A stretch of 17,172 nucleotides of DNA. It comes from Actinomycetota bacterium (GTDB lineage: Bacteria > Actinomycetota > Actinomycetes > Actinomycetales > Microbacteriaceae). Made by a program: the position numbers and the translations under genes. Every line of letters starts with the position of its first letter. Positions within the stretch are counted from its first letter, which is position 1. The notes below the pieces were generated by a model, which made no database searches, was not told the DNA's origin, and saw only the letters and a program-made list of their open reading frames with translations. This document shows, in pieces, positions 1 to 7,490 of the stretch. The DNA is taken from assembly GCA_009702645.1 (NCBI GenBank), contig WLHO01000004.1:1-17172 (forward strand), in the 5' to 3' direction.

Positions 1-842
1 TCGGTACGAAGCGGAGGATTTACTTTATAAAGCGGATCGTATCCAGCTGCTAACGATTCTGTTAGGAGAAGATGATGGGGGGTTACTTCGGCGCTTACGT
101 TAACTCCCCGCATTTTGGCCTGCCGAATCAATTCAACAGAACCAGCGGTTGACACGTGGCAAACGTGAAGCCTTGAGCCGGTCAGTTCAGTTAGCATCAG
201 ATCTCGCGCGATGATTGCCTCTTCCGCAACGTGTGGCCAGCCTGCGAGTCCAAGCTTGGTGGCAAGAGCTCCCTCGTTCATCTGAGCGTTCACTGTAAGT
301 CTTGGCTCTTGAGCGTGCTGAGCGATAACACCATCAAACGCCTTTACATATTCAAGAGCTCTTCGCATTAGCGCTGGGTCGTGAACGCAGTTCCCGTCGT
401 CACTAAAGATCCGCACCTTCGCCTTCGACTGCGCCATGGCGCCAAGCTCAGCTAACTGCTCGCCTTTCAGTCCAATTGTTACAGCTCCGATTGGTTGAAC
501 GAACACTAAGCCAGAATCTTGTCCAAGCCTTGCAACTTGCTCGACAACACCAGCGGTGTCGGCAACTGGAAATGTATTTGCCATGGCGTGAATAGCTGTG
601 TATCCGCCTGCAGCAGCAGAGCGAGATCCTGAGGCTACTGTTTCACTCTGCTCAAAACCAGGCTCACGCAGGTGAGTGTGAAGATCGACGAATCCTGGAA
701 GAACAACTAGATCCTTGACATCTATGATTTCGTGCTGGGCCCCAGCTGAAACTTCCGCAACAACAAATCCATTTTCGATAATGACCTCAACTGGTTTGCC
801 GGCAGTATCTCTTGCGCCTTTCAAAACAAAAAACCGTGACAT
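1..842 (-). CDS. pyrC: Dihydroorotase, class I (3' end cut by window edge)
   Basis: Cytoplasmic zinc amidohydrolase that cyclises N-carbamoyl-aspartate to dihydroorotate, the third step of UMP synthesis. The 280 visible codons show the class I signature HTHLREPG at residues 55-62 (metal ligands H55 and H57, substrate R59), the FSDDG stretch around D149, AQHAQE with H176, VCHVST with H229, and VTPHH followed by KVNPPLRT at the cut. By family knowledge H176, H229 and an Asp beyond the edge complete the binuclear zinc site. The ATG is supported by an AGGAGGGG Shine-Dalgarno about 9 nt upstream. It overlaps the pyrB stop by one base (TAATG), implying translational coupling. About 150 residues should lie outside the window. 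The annotation is firm; only the C terminus is unseen. Confidence 0.95.
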   Translation of the reverse strand, partial: MSRFFVLKGARDTAGKPVEVIIENGFVVAEVSAGAQHEIIDVKDLVVLPGFVDLHTHLREPGFEQSETVASGSRSAAAGGYTAIHAMANTFPVADTAGVVEQVARLGQDSGLVFVQPIGAVTIGLKGEQLAELGAMAQSKAKVRIFSDDGNCVHDPALMRRALEYVKAFDGVIAQHAQEPRLTVNAQMNEGALATKLGLAGWPHVAEEAIIARDLMLTELTGSRLHVCHVSTAGSVELIRQAKMRGVNVSAEVTPHHLLLTESLAAGYDPLYKVNPPLRT

Positions 843-1783
843 TAGTTTGCCCCTCCTGAAAGTAGCGTGAATAAAACAGCCATGCGGATCGAGACGCCAT
901 TTCTGACCTGGTCGAGAACCATGGAGTTCTTGCTGTCGGCGCTAGCCGCGTCAATCTCTAAACCGCGATTCATCGGGCCAGGATGCAAGATCAAAGTGTC
1001 CTGATCTAGTTTGGCAAGCCTTGATTTGTTTAGGCCCCAAATCCTTGAGTATTCGCGTTCAGTTGGGAAAAAAGAAGCGGTCATGCGCTCTTGCTGAACT
1101 CTAAGCATCATCACGACATTGGGTTTCACTTTCTCTATTGCATCGTCTAGAAGAAAGTGAACCTGGTTTGCATCAGCAAGCGACCTAGGTGCAAGTGTTG
1201 CGGGGCCACAGACATGAACTTCCGCACCCAGTGTTTTTAGAAGCAGTAGGTTCGATCGAGCTACTCGGGAATGTGAAATGTCGCCAACGATAAGAACCCG
1301 TACCCCCGCTAGATCCTTGCCTCTGGGGCTCTTGGAAACTCCTTGCCGAATTGTCATGGCATCTAGCAACGCTTGAGTGGGGTGCTCGTGAGATCCGTCA
1401 CCGGCATTGATTACAGCGGATTGAACCCAATCGGTGTGAGCTAGACGGTGAGCTGATCCACTGGCTGAGTGTCTTAGCACAATTGCGTCTGCACCCATTG
1501 CCTCTAGAGTTTGGGCGGTGTCTTTCAATGATTCGCCTTTTGAGACAGAGGAGCCCTTGGCGGCGAAGTTTATGACATCGGCAGAAAGGCGTTTAGCTGC
1601 CAACTCAAAAGAAATGCGAGTTCTGGTTGAATCCTCGAAGAACAAATTCACAACCGTTTTTCCTCGAAGAGTAGGAAGTTTCTTGATTTCGCGATCGTTC
1701 ACATCGGACATGTCCTCAGCCAGATCAAGAAGAGCTATGGTTTGGTCCCTAGTTAGATCGCCAGCCGACAACAGGTGCTTCAT
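842..1783 (-). CDS. pyrB: Aspartate carbamoyltransferase catalytic chain
   Basis: Transfers the carbamoyl group from carbamoyl phosphate to aspartate, the committed step of pyrimidine synthesis, in the cytoplasm. At 313 residues it has normal catalytic-chain length. The carbamoyl-phosphate loop [10 protein letters not shown] is at residues 51-60. The mobile loop [12 protein letters not shown] (78-89) supplies a Ser and Lys to the neighbouring subunit. [10 protein letters not shown] is at 132-141, MLRVQQER at 226-233 binds the aspartate side, and [11 protein letters not shown] is at 267-277. No regulatory chain PyrI is adjacent, so control probably comes from PyrR rather than allostery (inference). 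The ATG overlaps the pyrR stop by 4 bases (ATGA) and the stop overlaps the pyrC start by one, so pyrR-pyrB-pyrC is a tightly coupled unit. Confidence 0.97.
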   Translation of the reverse strand: MKHLLSAGDLTRDQTIALLDLAEDMSDVNDREIKKLPTLRGKTVVNLFFEDSTRTRISFELAAKRLSADVINFAAKGSSVSKGESLKDTAQTLEAMGADAIVLRHSASGSAHRLAHTDWVQSAVINAGDGSHEHPTQALLDAMTIRQGVSKSPRGKDLAGVRVLIVGDISHSRVARSNLLLLKTLGAEVHVCGPATLAPRSLADANQVHFLLDDAIEKVKPNVVMMLRVQQERMTASFFPTEREYSRIWGLNKSRLAKLDQDTLILHPGPMNRGLEIDAASADSKNSMVLDQVRNGVSIRMAVLFTLLSGGAN

Positions 1784-2310
1784 GACTCAATCACCACTTC
1801 GTCGACTCCATCGGCTTCCGATAGCTTGACTGAGATGTGTTCGAGAGAAGAAGTCGGCAGATTCTTCCCCACGAAATCGGCCCTAATCGGCAGTTGCCTG
1901 TGTCCTCGATCAACTAGCACTGCTAGCATCACGGCTTTTGGTCTCCCATGATCATTGAGGGCATCCAGCGCAGCACGAACTGTTCGTCCGCTGAAAAGAA
2001 CGTCGTCAACTAGAACAATGGTCTTTCCATCTACTCCCCCTGCTGGCACCGAAGTGATTCCGGGCCCACGAGTTGGTTGCTTTGCAAGGTCATCTCGGTA
2101 CATCGTGATATCTAACGAGCCGAGATCAATTTCGACGCCCGAATGTTTTTCAATGACTTCTGCCAAACGATTAGCTAGAAAAACCCCTCTGGTTGGGATT
2201 CCAAGCAATACCAAATCATCAAGACCCTGATTGGCCTCAACAATTTCATGGGAGATGCGAGTAATAGCCCGAGAGATGTCATCGGCGCTCAAGACGGTGC
2301 GTTTTGACAA
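1780..2310 (-). CDS. pyrR: PyrR, pyr mRNA-binding regulator / uracil phosphoribosyltransferase
   Basis: Bifunctional protein of the PRTase fold. It binds pyr mRNA in response to UMP/UTP and usually has weak uracil phosphoribosyltransferase activity. The chosen start is the TTG at 2310 ([11 protein letters not shown]), giving 176 residues, because AGGAGG at 2317-2322 lies 6 nt upstream. Opening the frame at the GTG at 2334 would translate that Shine-Dalgarno into an Arg-rich leader (MRRRRRW) that is not part of the family. In this numbering IPTRG is at 38-42 and the PRPP-binding loop [12 protein letters not shown] at 99-110. It heads the pyr genes and overlaps pyrB by 4 bases. A PyrR-binding hairpin lies immediately upstream of its own ribosome binding site, so autoregulation at translation is likely. 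Confidence 0.95.
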   Translation of the reverse strand: MSKRTVLSADDISRAITRISHEIVEANQGLDDLVLLGIPTRGVFLANRLAEVIEKHSGVEIDLGSLDITMYRDDLAKQPTRGPGITSVPAGGVDGKTIVLVDDVLFSGRTVRAALDALNDHGRPKAVMLAVLVDRGHRQLPIRADFVGKNLPTSSLEHISVKLSEADGVDEVVIES

Positions 2311-2316
2311 CGCCCA

Positions 2317-2352
2317 CCTCCTTCTCCGCCTCACAGGACGGTAGTTAAAGGA
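2317..2352 (-). promoter_or_regulatory. PyrR-binding hairpin overlapping the pyrR Shine-Dalgarno
   Basis: On the minus-strand RNA, CCGTCCTGTGAGGCGG (2341 to 2326) folds as CCG/CGG, a bulged U, CC/GG and a UGUGA loop. It matches the PyrR loop consensus ARUCCNGNGAGGYU in its core UCCNGNGAGGY and in the R-Y pair; the outermost A-U pair is replaced by C-G. An outer helix can form between UCCUUU (2352-2347) and GAAGGA (2324-2319), which contains four bases of the AGGAGG at 2322-2317. Binding of PyrR would stabilise the inner hairpin and so favour hiding the ribosome binding site. There is no terminator-like U-run, which argues against the Bacillus attenuation mode. The motif match is direct; the mechanism is inferred from mycobacterial pyr leaders. 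Confidence 0.8.
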
Positions 2353-2364
2353 TGATTCTTGGAA

Positions 2365-2373
2365 ATACTAGCA
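2365..2373 (-). promoter_or_regulatory. Candidate extended -10 promoter for pyrRBC
   Basis: TGCTAGTAT on the minus strand (2373 to 2365) fits the extended -10 form TGnTAnnnT and lies in the 71-nt gap between the nusB stop and the pyrR TTG. Transcription would begin near 2358, leaving a leader of about 48 nt that contains exactly the PyrR hairpin and the Shine-Dalgarno. No convincing -35 hexamer is seen 16-18 nt upstream. Read-through from nusB may also supply transcripts. Confidence 0.4.
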
Positions 2374-2381
2374 GTTGAAAG

Positions 2382-2801
2382 CTATTTTGCGGTCTTGGTG
2401 CCAGAAATTGCTGCCAGTAAGCCGTTTACGAATAGGCCCGACTCTTCGGTCGAATACTCCTTGGCTAGTTCAACAGCCTCGGCTATCGCCACTGGATCTG
2501 GCACTTCCTCATTGAACAGGATTTCCCAGACCGCCACTCTAAGAATGGCTCGATCCACTGCTGGCATTCGATCAATAGACCATTTGTGCGAGAAGGAAGC
2601 GATGCGGTCATCGATGTCGGCGTGGGAGGTAGTAATTCCTTCTACTATTTCTCGCGCATACCCAACAATCTCGGCTTGATTCTGCCGACCCTCTTGAGTA
2701 GCAGCAGTAATGTCCAAAAGCTCGATTGGGTTTTGCTTGCGCATGTCAGCGGCAAAGATGGCATCAAGGGCCATCTTTCTTGACTTTGTTCTAGAGCTCA
2801 C
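2382..2801 (-). CDS. nusB: Transcription antitermination protein NusB
   Basis: RNA-binding helical protein that, with NusE (S10), binds boxA in rRNA leaders and helps the antitermination complex. The 139 residues have the family layout: a basic start (SRTKSRKMALDAIFAADM, residues 3-20), the core IDRMPAVDRAILRVAVWEIL at 76-95, and the C-terminal signature VAIAEAVELAKEYSTEE followed by SGLFVNGLLAAI (104-132). The start is GTG, only 3 nt after the efp stop and without a clear Shine-Dalgarno, so translation is probably coupled to efp. efp-nusB adjacency is conserved in actinobacteria and many firmicutes. The gap after nusB holds the pyr promoter candidate and PyrR element. Confidence 0.96.
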   Translation of the reverse strand: MSSRTKSRKMALDAIFAADMRKQNPIELLDITAATQEGRQNQAEIVGYAREIVEGITTSHADIDDRIASFSHKWSIDRMPAVDRAILRVAVWEILFNEEVPDPVAIAEAVELAKEYSTEESGLFVNGLLAAISGTKTAK

Positions 2802-2804
2802 AAG

Positions 2805-3368
2805 CTAGTCGGTCACGCGGCCGAGGTACTCGCCAGTTCGAGTATCTACTCGAACCTTTACGTTCTGCTCAATAAACAATGGCACCTGAATCTGAAGACC
2901 TGTCTCAACTGTTGCTGGCTTTGTTCCGCCGCTTGAGCGGTCTCCTTGCAGGCCTGGCTCAGTGTAAGTGATCTCCAAAACAACGGATGCTGGAAGTTCA
3001 ACGTAAATTGGGTTGCCCTCGTACACGGCAACTACCGCACCCTGATTCTCAAGTAGGTAGTCTTTGGCATCGCCAACTACTTCCTCCGGAAGGCTCATCT
3101 GTTCATAGTTTTGGTTATCCATAAAGACGTAGCCGGATCCGTCGTTGTATAGATAATTCATTTCACGCTTATCAACGCTTGCGGTTTCTACCTTGACACC
3201 GGCGTTGAATGTGCGCTCCACCACTTTTCCGCTAAGAACGTTTTTTAGCTTTGAGCGCACAAAAGCTGGACCCTTGCCTGGCTTGACGTGCTGAAACTCA
3301 ACAACGGTCCATAGCTGGCCGTCAATGTTTAGAACTAGTCCGTTTTTTAGATCATTTGAAGTTGCCAT
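2805..3368 (-). CDS. efp: Translation elongation factor P
   Basis: Ribosome-binding protein that enters next to the P-site tRNA and relieves stalling at consecutive prolines. The 187 residues fit the three-domain family: a KOW-like domain I with the tip loop [14 protein letters not shown] at 30-43, then two OB-fold domains with the C-terminal signature ending [16 protein letters not shown] and [24 protein letters not shown]. The tip residue is K32, equivalent to E. coli K34. It is flanked as P-G-K-G-P, the form associated with EF-P that works without modification in actinobacteria (family knowledge). The ATG has only a weak Shine-Dalgarno. The 60-nt gap to aroQ contains TAGAAT (3423 to 3418) as a possible -10 but no clear -35. 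nusB follows 3 nt downstream. Confidence 0.97.
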   Translation of the reverse strand: MATSNDLKNGLVLNIDGQLWTVVEFQHVKPGKGPAFVRSKLKNVLSGKVVERTFNAGVKVETASVDKREMNYLYNDGSGYVFMDNQNYEQMSLPEEVVGDAKDYLLENQGAVVAVYEGNPIYVELPASVVLEITYTEPGLQGDRSSGGTKPATVETGLQIQVPLFIEQNVKVRVDTRTGEYLGRVTD

Positions 3369-3428
3369 AAGTCGTGCTTGCTCTGATTTCTTTTATCTTG
3401 TGAGGTGGATTTATCTAATTCTAGCGCT

Positions 3429-3863
3429 TTAGCCAGCAAGCTGACGAAGAGCAAGTTTGTAAGAGTCGAAGCCAAAGCCTGCGATAACTCCTGTAGCGGC
3501 AGCCGAGATAACGCTTTTGTGACGAAACTCTTCTCTGGCGTGAGGATTTGAAATGTGAACCTCAACTAGCTTCGCCCCCGATGATGTGTGAGCCTTGCAG
3601 GCATCGGCCAAGGCATAGGAATAGTGCGTAAATGCCGCTGGATTCAAAATAATGTCTTGACCGGCATCTGTTGCCTTATGGATCTGGGCCATCAGTTCGG
3701 ATTCAGAATCACTTTGAAAAAAGTTCACCTTTACCGAAAGAGAATCAGCTAGTTTCGATAGCTGATCGCTTAGTGCCTCTAGATTCATGTCTCCGTAAAT
3801 ATCGGGTTCTCTGGAACCTAGTCGCGCCAAATTCGGGCCATTAAGTACTAGCACGGTTTTCAT
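3429..3863 (-). CDS. aroQ: 3-dehydroquinate dehydratase, type II
   Basis: Dodecameric cytoplasmic enzyme that dehydrates 3-dehydroquinate to 3-dehydroshikimate, the third shikimate step, through an enolate. The 144 residues carry the family signature LNGPNLARLGSREPDIYG at 7-24, with catalytic R18 and Y23 on the flexible lid. They also carry NPAAFTH at 74-80 and EVHISNPHAREEFRHKS (101-117) with H103 and the substrate arginine R114. It is therefore type II and unrelated in fold to the Schiff-base type I enzyme. The ATG is 9 nt after the aroB stop. It closes the shikimate cluster, with efp beginning 60 nt downstream. Confidence 0.97.
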   Translation of the reverse strand: MKTVLVLNGPNLARLGSREPDIYGDMNLEALSDQLSKLADSLSVKVNFFQSDSESELMAQIHKATDAGQDIILNPAAFTHYSYALADACKAHTSSGAKLVEVHISNPHAREEFRHKSVISAAATGVIAGFGFDSYKLALRQLAG

Positions 3864-3872
3864 TGCTCTAGC

Positions 3873-4949
3873 CTACTGAGCAATCTCTTGAAAAGCAGCG
3901 AACAAAATCTCCTCGGTGGGGGCATGCATAATCGTTGGCTTTCCAATTTCGTCAAGAACAACGAACCTAAGGTTCCCCCCGCGTGATTTCTTATCGATTT
4001 GCATGTTCGCGAGTAGCTGTGGCCATTTTTCAGCCGGGTAATCAACAGGCAGTCCAAGCTTGACCAGAAGATCACGATGGCGTTTGACCGCTTCAATTGA
4101 TAGACGGCCATTTAGATGGGCAAGTTCCGCCACGAAGACCATTCCGATCGAGATAGCGGCACCGTGTCGCCACTTGTAGCGCTCGGCTAGCTCAATAGCG
4201 TGACCGAGTGTGTGTCCATAGTTCAAAATCTCCCTGAGGCCGGCTTCTTTGAAATCCACTGCGACAACATCAGCCTTTACCTGGATGCTTCTTTGAACTA
4301 GCTCCTCGAACACTCTGGTCGCAGGATCTACAGCTTTCTCAAAATCCGATTCGATCAGAGTGAGTATTTCTGGATCGCTGATGAACCCGCACTTGACGAC
4401 TTCGGCGAAACCTGCCAAGAGCTCATTCTTAGGCAAGGTGCTCAGTGTCTCTAGATCAACAATCACAGCCATTGGGGAATGAAAAACCCCAACAAGATTT
4501 TTGCCTTCGCTCGTGTTTACGCCGGTCTTGCCTCCAACTGCAGCATCGACCATTGCCAGAAGTGTCGTTGGAATCTGAACAATTCCAACACCACGTAGCC
4601 AAGTAGCAGCCACAAACCCTGCAAGATCAGTGATCGTGCCGCCACCGAAACCAATGACCATATCTGTTCTTGAGAACTCAGACTTTCCTAGAATCCCCCA
4701 GCAAAACGCTGCGACTTCAATTCGCTTTGCCTCTTCGTTGTCAGGAACACCTGCAAGCAAAACTTCAAATCCTTGACCGACTAGGTAATCGCGCAGCTGC
4801 TCGGCACTGACTGCCAACCCGACAGGGTGAACCACTAAAACCTTCTTGGCGCCCTTTAGGTGCTCAGGCACCTGCTCGAGTAATGACCGTCCAATAACAA
4901 CTGGGTATGGCTTATCGGCGCCAACGACGATCCGAGATACTTCAGCCAC
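3873..4949 (-). CDS. aroB: 3-dehydroquinate synthase
   Basis: NAD- and metal-dependent lyase that converts DAHP to 3-dehydroquinate, the second step of the shikimate pathway. The 358 residues show the NAD-binding GFGGGTITDLAGFVAATWLRG (100-120), the substrate loop VDAAVGGKTGVN (134-145), and the metal ligands E183 (in GFAEVVK), H246 (in YGHTLGH) and H262 (in RHGAA), as known for the family. The start is the GTG at 4949, preceded by a GGTGA-like ribosome binding site inside aroK. It overlaps the aroK stop by 8 bases, so the two are probably translationally coupled. Length and motifs are complete. Confidence 0.97.
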   Translation of the reverse strand: MAEVSRIVVGADKPYPVVIGRSLLEQVPEHLKGAKKVLVVHPVGLAVSAEQLRDYLVGQGFEVLLAGVPDNEEAKRIEVAAFCWGILGKSEFSRTDMVIGFGGGTITDLAGFVAATWLRGVGIVQIPTTLLAMVDAAVGGKTGVNTSEGKNLVGVFHSPMAVIVDLETLSTLPKNELLAGFAEVVKCGFISDPEILTLIESDFEKAVDPATRVFEELVQRSIQVKADVVAVDFKEAGLREILNYGHTLGHAIELAERYKWRHGAAISIGMVFVAELAHLNGRLSIEAVKRHRDLLVKLGLPVDYPAEKWPQLLANMQIDKKSRGGNLRFVVLDEIGKPTIMHAPTEEILFAAFQEIAQ

Positions 4950-5439
4950 GGCTATTCACCAACTCAACAATTTCAGACACCACTGAATTCAGTGCCTTGG
5001 AGCTAGTTTCAATCTCAACCGTTGCAACCTGCTGGTAAAACGGCTTACGTTCTTCATAAATGCGCTTCCAATCGGCAATACCGTTCTTCAGCAGCGGTCT
5101 TCTGCCAGCAAGTAGGCGCGATGCAATGTGACGGCCATTGGTCGAAAGGTAGATCACGAACGAGTCTCTAAGTGCGTCCCGGTTTCGCTCTTGAGTCACA
5201 ACGCCACCGCCGGTTGCTACAACTGAATCTGAGGCAAGTGCCGACAGAAGAAATTCAGTCTCTAGCGCACGAAAATGTTGCTCACCTGACTTCTCAAAAA
5301 TCTTTGCAATTGAACCATGCTGTTTGACGATTTCCTTGTCGGTGTCCAAAAAAGACTTCCCAAGTTGCTTAGCTAGTTTTTTGCCAATCGTTGTTTTGCC
5401 CACACCCATCGGACCCACTAGCACCACTGCCGCGCCCAT
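4942..5439 (-). CDS. aroK: Shikimate kinase
   Basis: P-loop kinase that phosphorylates shikimate at O3, the fifth shikimate step. I place the start at the ATG at 5439 (MGAAVVLVG), giving 165 residues, the normal family length. The reading frame stays open 55 codons further upstream, but that stretch lies inside aroC in another frame and has no kinase features. Walker A GPMGVGKT is at 9-16. The magnesium and substrate residues D32 and D34 are in FLDTDKEI, with R57, the GGG of the substrate site at 77-79, and the lid RRPLL at 113-117. The ATG overlaps the aroC stop by one base (TAATG) and has GAGGG just upstream; the 3' end overlaps aroB by 8 bases. Confidence 0.96.
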   Translation of the reverse strand: MGAAVVLVGPMGVGKTTIGKKLAKQLGKSFLDTDKEIVKQHGSIAKIFEKSGEQHFRALETEFLLSALASDSVVATGGGVVTQERNRDALRDSFVIYLSTNGRHIASRLLAGRRPLLKNGIADWKRIYEERKPFYQQVATVEIETSSKALNSVVSEIVELVNSRG

Positions 5440-6632
5440 TAGCCCTCGAAAGACTTGAGAACTGCTGGAATGCTTTGAAGGTATGAGTCCATGTTCCGCT
5501 TGGTCTCCGAAATTGAATCTCCGCCGAACTTCTCCAGTACGGCATTTGCGATTACTAGAGCAACCATAGCTTCGGCGACAATACCCGCTGCTGGAACGGC
5601 ACACACGTCAGATCTTTGATGATGGGCTTTGGTTGCTTCGCCGGTTGACACATCGATAGTTGCAAGAGCTTTTGGCACGGTAGAGATTGGTTTCATGCCG
5701 GTTCTTACGCGAAGAATTTCTCCAGTAGACATGCCACCTTCAATTCCGCCGGCTCTACCAGATAACCTACGAACAACACCGGAAGCATCCTTCTCGATTT
5801 CATCATGAGCTACAGATCCCCGACGGCGAGTGGTTTCAAATCCGTCGCCAACCTCAACGCCTTTAATGGCTTGGATGCCCATCAAGGCACCTGCAAGTTG
5901 TGAATCAAGCCTTCTGTCCCAGTGCACATATGAGCCAAGACCCGGAGGCAGTCCATAAACCAATGTCTCAACTACCCCGCCGAGAGTATCTCCTGCTTTG
6001 TGGCAATCCTCGATTTCGGCAACCATAAGATCTGACACGGACTTTGAGAAACAGCGAACCGGATCCTCGTCCAAACCAGCCACGTCGGAAGGTTTAGGAA
6101 GATCGGCCTGGTTAGATTCAACTGGTCCAATCGCAACAGTGTGGGTTACCAGCTCGATGTCTAATGCCTTTAGGAATCTAGCTGCAATTTCACCCAGCGC
6201 AACTCGTGCTGCTGTTTCTCTCGCGCTAGCTCTCTCGAGAACTGGACGGGCATCTAGGAAACCGTACTTTTGCATACCGGTGAAATCTGCATGGCCGGGT
6301 CTAGGGCGAGTTAGAGCCTCAGCTCTCGCACCGGAAAGCTCGGACTCCGAAACTGGGTCTGCCGACATGATTTTTTCCCACTTCGGCCATTCAGTGTTTT
6401 GAATCGTTATCGCCACTGGTCCGCCCTGGGTCAGCCCGTGTCTTACTCCCCCACTGAGACTGACTTCATCAAGTTCAAATTTCATTCGAGCGCCGCGTCC
6501 GAAACCAAGACGCCTTCTGGCAAGTGCGTTCTGAACGTCTTCGGTTGTCACCGCTACTCCGGCAGGTACACCTTCTAAAATCGCGACAAGTTCAGGTCCA
6601 TGGGACTCTCCAGCGGTTAACCAGCGCAACAT
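5439..6632 (-). CDS. aroC: Chorismate synthase
   Basis: FMN-dependent lyase that removes phosphate from EPSP to give chorismate, the last common step to aromatic amino acids, folate and quinones. The 397 residues include the N-terminal [11 protein letters not shown] with H11, [12 protein letters not shown] (39-50), [11 protein letters not shown] (109-119), [20 protein letters not shown] (134-153), [11 protein letters not shown] (295-305) and [19 protein letters not shown] (338-356), all family signatures. FMN must be supplied reduced; no flavin reductase is seen nearby. The ATG lies 36 nt after the aroE stop. That short gap contains a weak CTGG/CCAG hairpin and no obvious promoter. The stop overlaps the aroK ATG by one base. 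Confidence 0.97.
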   Translation of the reverse strand: MLRWLTAGESHGPELVAILEGVPAGVAVTTEDVQNALARRRLGFGRGARMKFELDEVSLSGGVRHGLTQGGPVAITIQNTEWPKWEKIMSADPVSESELSGARAEALTRPRPGHADFTGMQKYGFLDARPVLERASARETAARVALGEIAARFLKALDIELVTHTVAIGPVESNQADLPKPSDVAGLDEDPVRCFSKSVSDLMVAEIEDCHKAGDTLGGVVETLVYGLPPGLGSYVHWDRRLDSQLAGALMGIQAIKGVEVGDGFETTRRRGSVAHDEIEKDASGVVRRLSGRAGGIEGGMSTGEILRVRTGMKPISTVPKALATIDVSTGEATKAHHQRSDVCAVPAAGIVAEAMVALVIANAVLEKFGGDSISETKRNMDSYLQSIPAVLKSFEG

Positions 6633-6668
6633 GTCTCAATTCTGGCACACACCAGCCTGAGCTAGCTA

Positions 6669-7490
6669 TTATTTGGCCGAAACCGCGTCCTTCATCACTT
6701 TATAAAGCGAATCTCGATCAATCTTTCGTTGCTCACCTGTGGAGGAGACAAACAATTGCACCTGCTCGATGGCCTGCCATATCAGCATCTCAATACCTGA
6801 GATAACACGGTCAGAATCCCACGCTAAGGCAGCTTTCGAAGGCCAAGGATTATAAGCAACATCAAACAATGTTCCCGTTTTGAGGTTTTCATCTTCTGCA
6901 ACTTCACTCCAAAGCTCGGTGAATGATCCTGCCGGCACAAGTGACATAACGAGATTTGCTTGAAGCACCGACTCGCTGTTAGCAGGTTTAATCCCAGCAG
7001 TGAACCCATAAGACTCGGCAAAAGCCACAAGCTCCTGTCCATTGTTTTCATTACGCGAAATGATAGCGATGGCTGTTTCGGGGAATTTTTCGGAAAGTGC
7101 GACCAGAGCAGACCGCGCTGTAGCCCCTGAGCCAATGATCAGAGTCTGCTTCGGCGCTGTAACAGTAGCGAGAGCTTGAGTGATTCCGTAAACATCTGTG
7201 TTGGCCGCGCTCCACGCGCCTTTGGCTTGGAAAAGCGTGTTCGCAACTCCCGTTGCTGTTGAATACTTGTCATGGGAGTCGGCGAGTGCAAAAGCCTCCT
7301 GCTTCAGTGGCATTGTCACTGAAACGCCAGAGTAAGTTCGCGAATCCAGAAAATCGGCGAGACTACCAGCAACAACTTCCTGCTTGTCGTATTGAATGTC
7401 TAAGCCCAGTTGCTTGTAAGCGGCTGCATGAAGAACAGGAGACAGCGAATGCTCTATTGGAGAGCCGACAACGCAATAACTAGTTGTCAT
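6669..7490 (-). CDS. aroE: Shikimate dehydrogenase (NADP)
   Basis: Reduces 3-dehydroshikimate to shikimate, the fourth pathway step. The start is set at the ATG at 7490 (MTTSYCVVGSPIEHSLSP), giving 273 residues. An ATG 32 codons further upstream lies within mltG and would add a non-family tail. Substrate residues are visible: S15 and S17 in HSLS, K63 in MPLK, N84 in GVANT and D99 in NTD; K63 and D99 form the catalytic pair. The dinucleotide loop is GSGATA at 120-125. The NADP-phosphate patch reads SRNENN (145-150) instead of the common NRT form, so cofactor choice is slightly less certain. SGIEMLIWQAIEQVQLF at 231-247 is typical. The 5' end overlaps mltG by 11 bases, and the gene ends with tandem stops TAATAG. 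Confidence 0.93.
   Translation of the reverse strand: MTTSYCVVGSPIEHSLSPVLHAAAYKQLGLDIQYDKQEVVAGSLADFLDSRTYSGVSVTMPLKQEAFALADSHDKYSTATGVANTLFQAKGAWSAANTDVYGITQALATVTAPKQTLIIGSGATARSALVALSEKFPETAIAIISRNENNGQELVAFAESYGFTAGIKPANSESVLQANLVMSLVPAGSFTELWSEVAEDENLKTGTLFDVAYNPWPSKAALAWDSDRVISGIEMLIWQAIEQVQLFVSSTGEQRKIDRDSLYKVMKDAVSAK

Noticed and set aside
23..32. Palindrome CTTTATAAAG, which recurs at 6698-6707, as a possible dispersed repeat.
   Set aside because: Both copies encode Leu-Tyr-Lys within conserved parts of pyrC and aroE with the same codons; two copies of a 10-mer are explained by coding.
1518..1829. Plus-strand open frames inside pyrB, aroC, alaS, mltG and elsewhere as antisense genes.
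   Set aside because: They lie opposite strongly conserved coding regions, lack ribosome binding sites and show no recognisable protein features; they are shadow frames.
3364..3428. Promoter in the aroQ-efp gap based on TAGAAT at 3418-3423.
   Set aside because: Only a single hexamer fits and no -35 is found; it is mentioned under efp but not listed as a feature.
5440..5604. N-terminal extension of shikimate kinase by 55 residues.
   Set aside because: It would be read entirely within aroC in another frame; the family N terminus and an ATG with GAGGG begin at 5439.
6633..6668. CTGG-TGTGTG-CCAG hairpin between aroE and aroC as a terminator or attenuator.
   Set aside because: The stem is 4 bp without a T-run; such hairpins are expected by chance in a gap of this kind.
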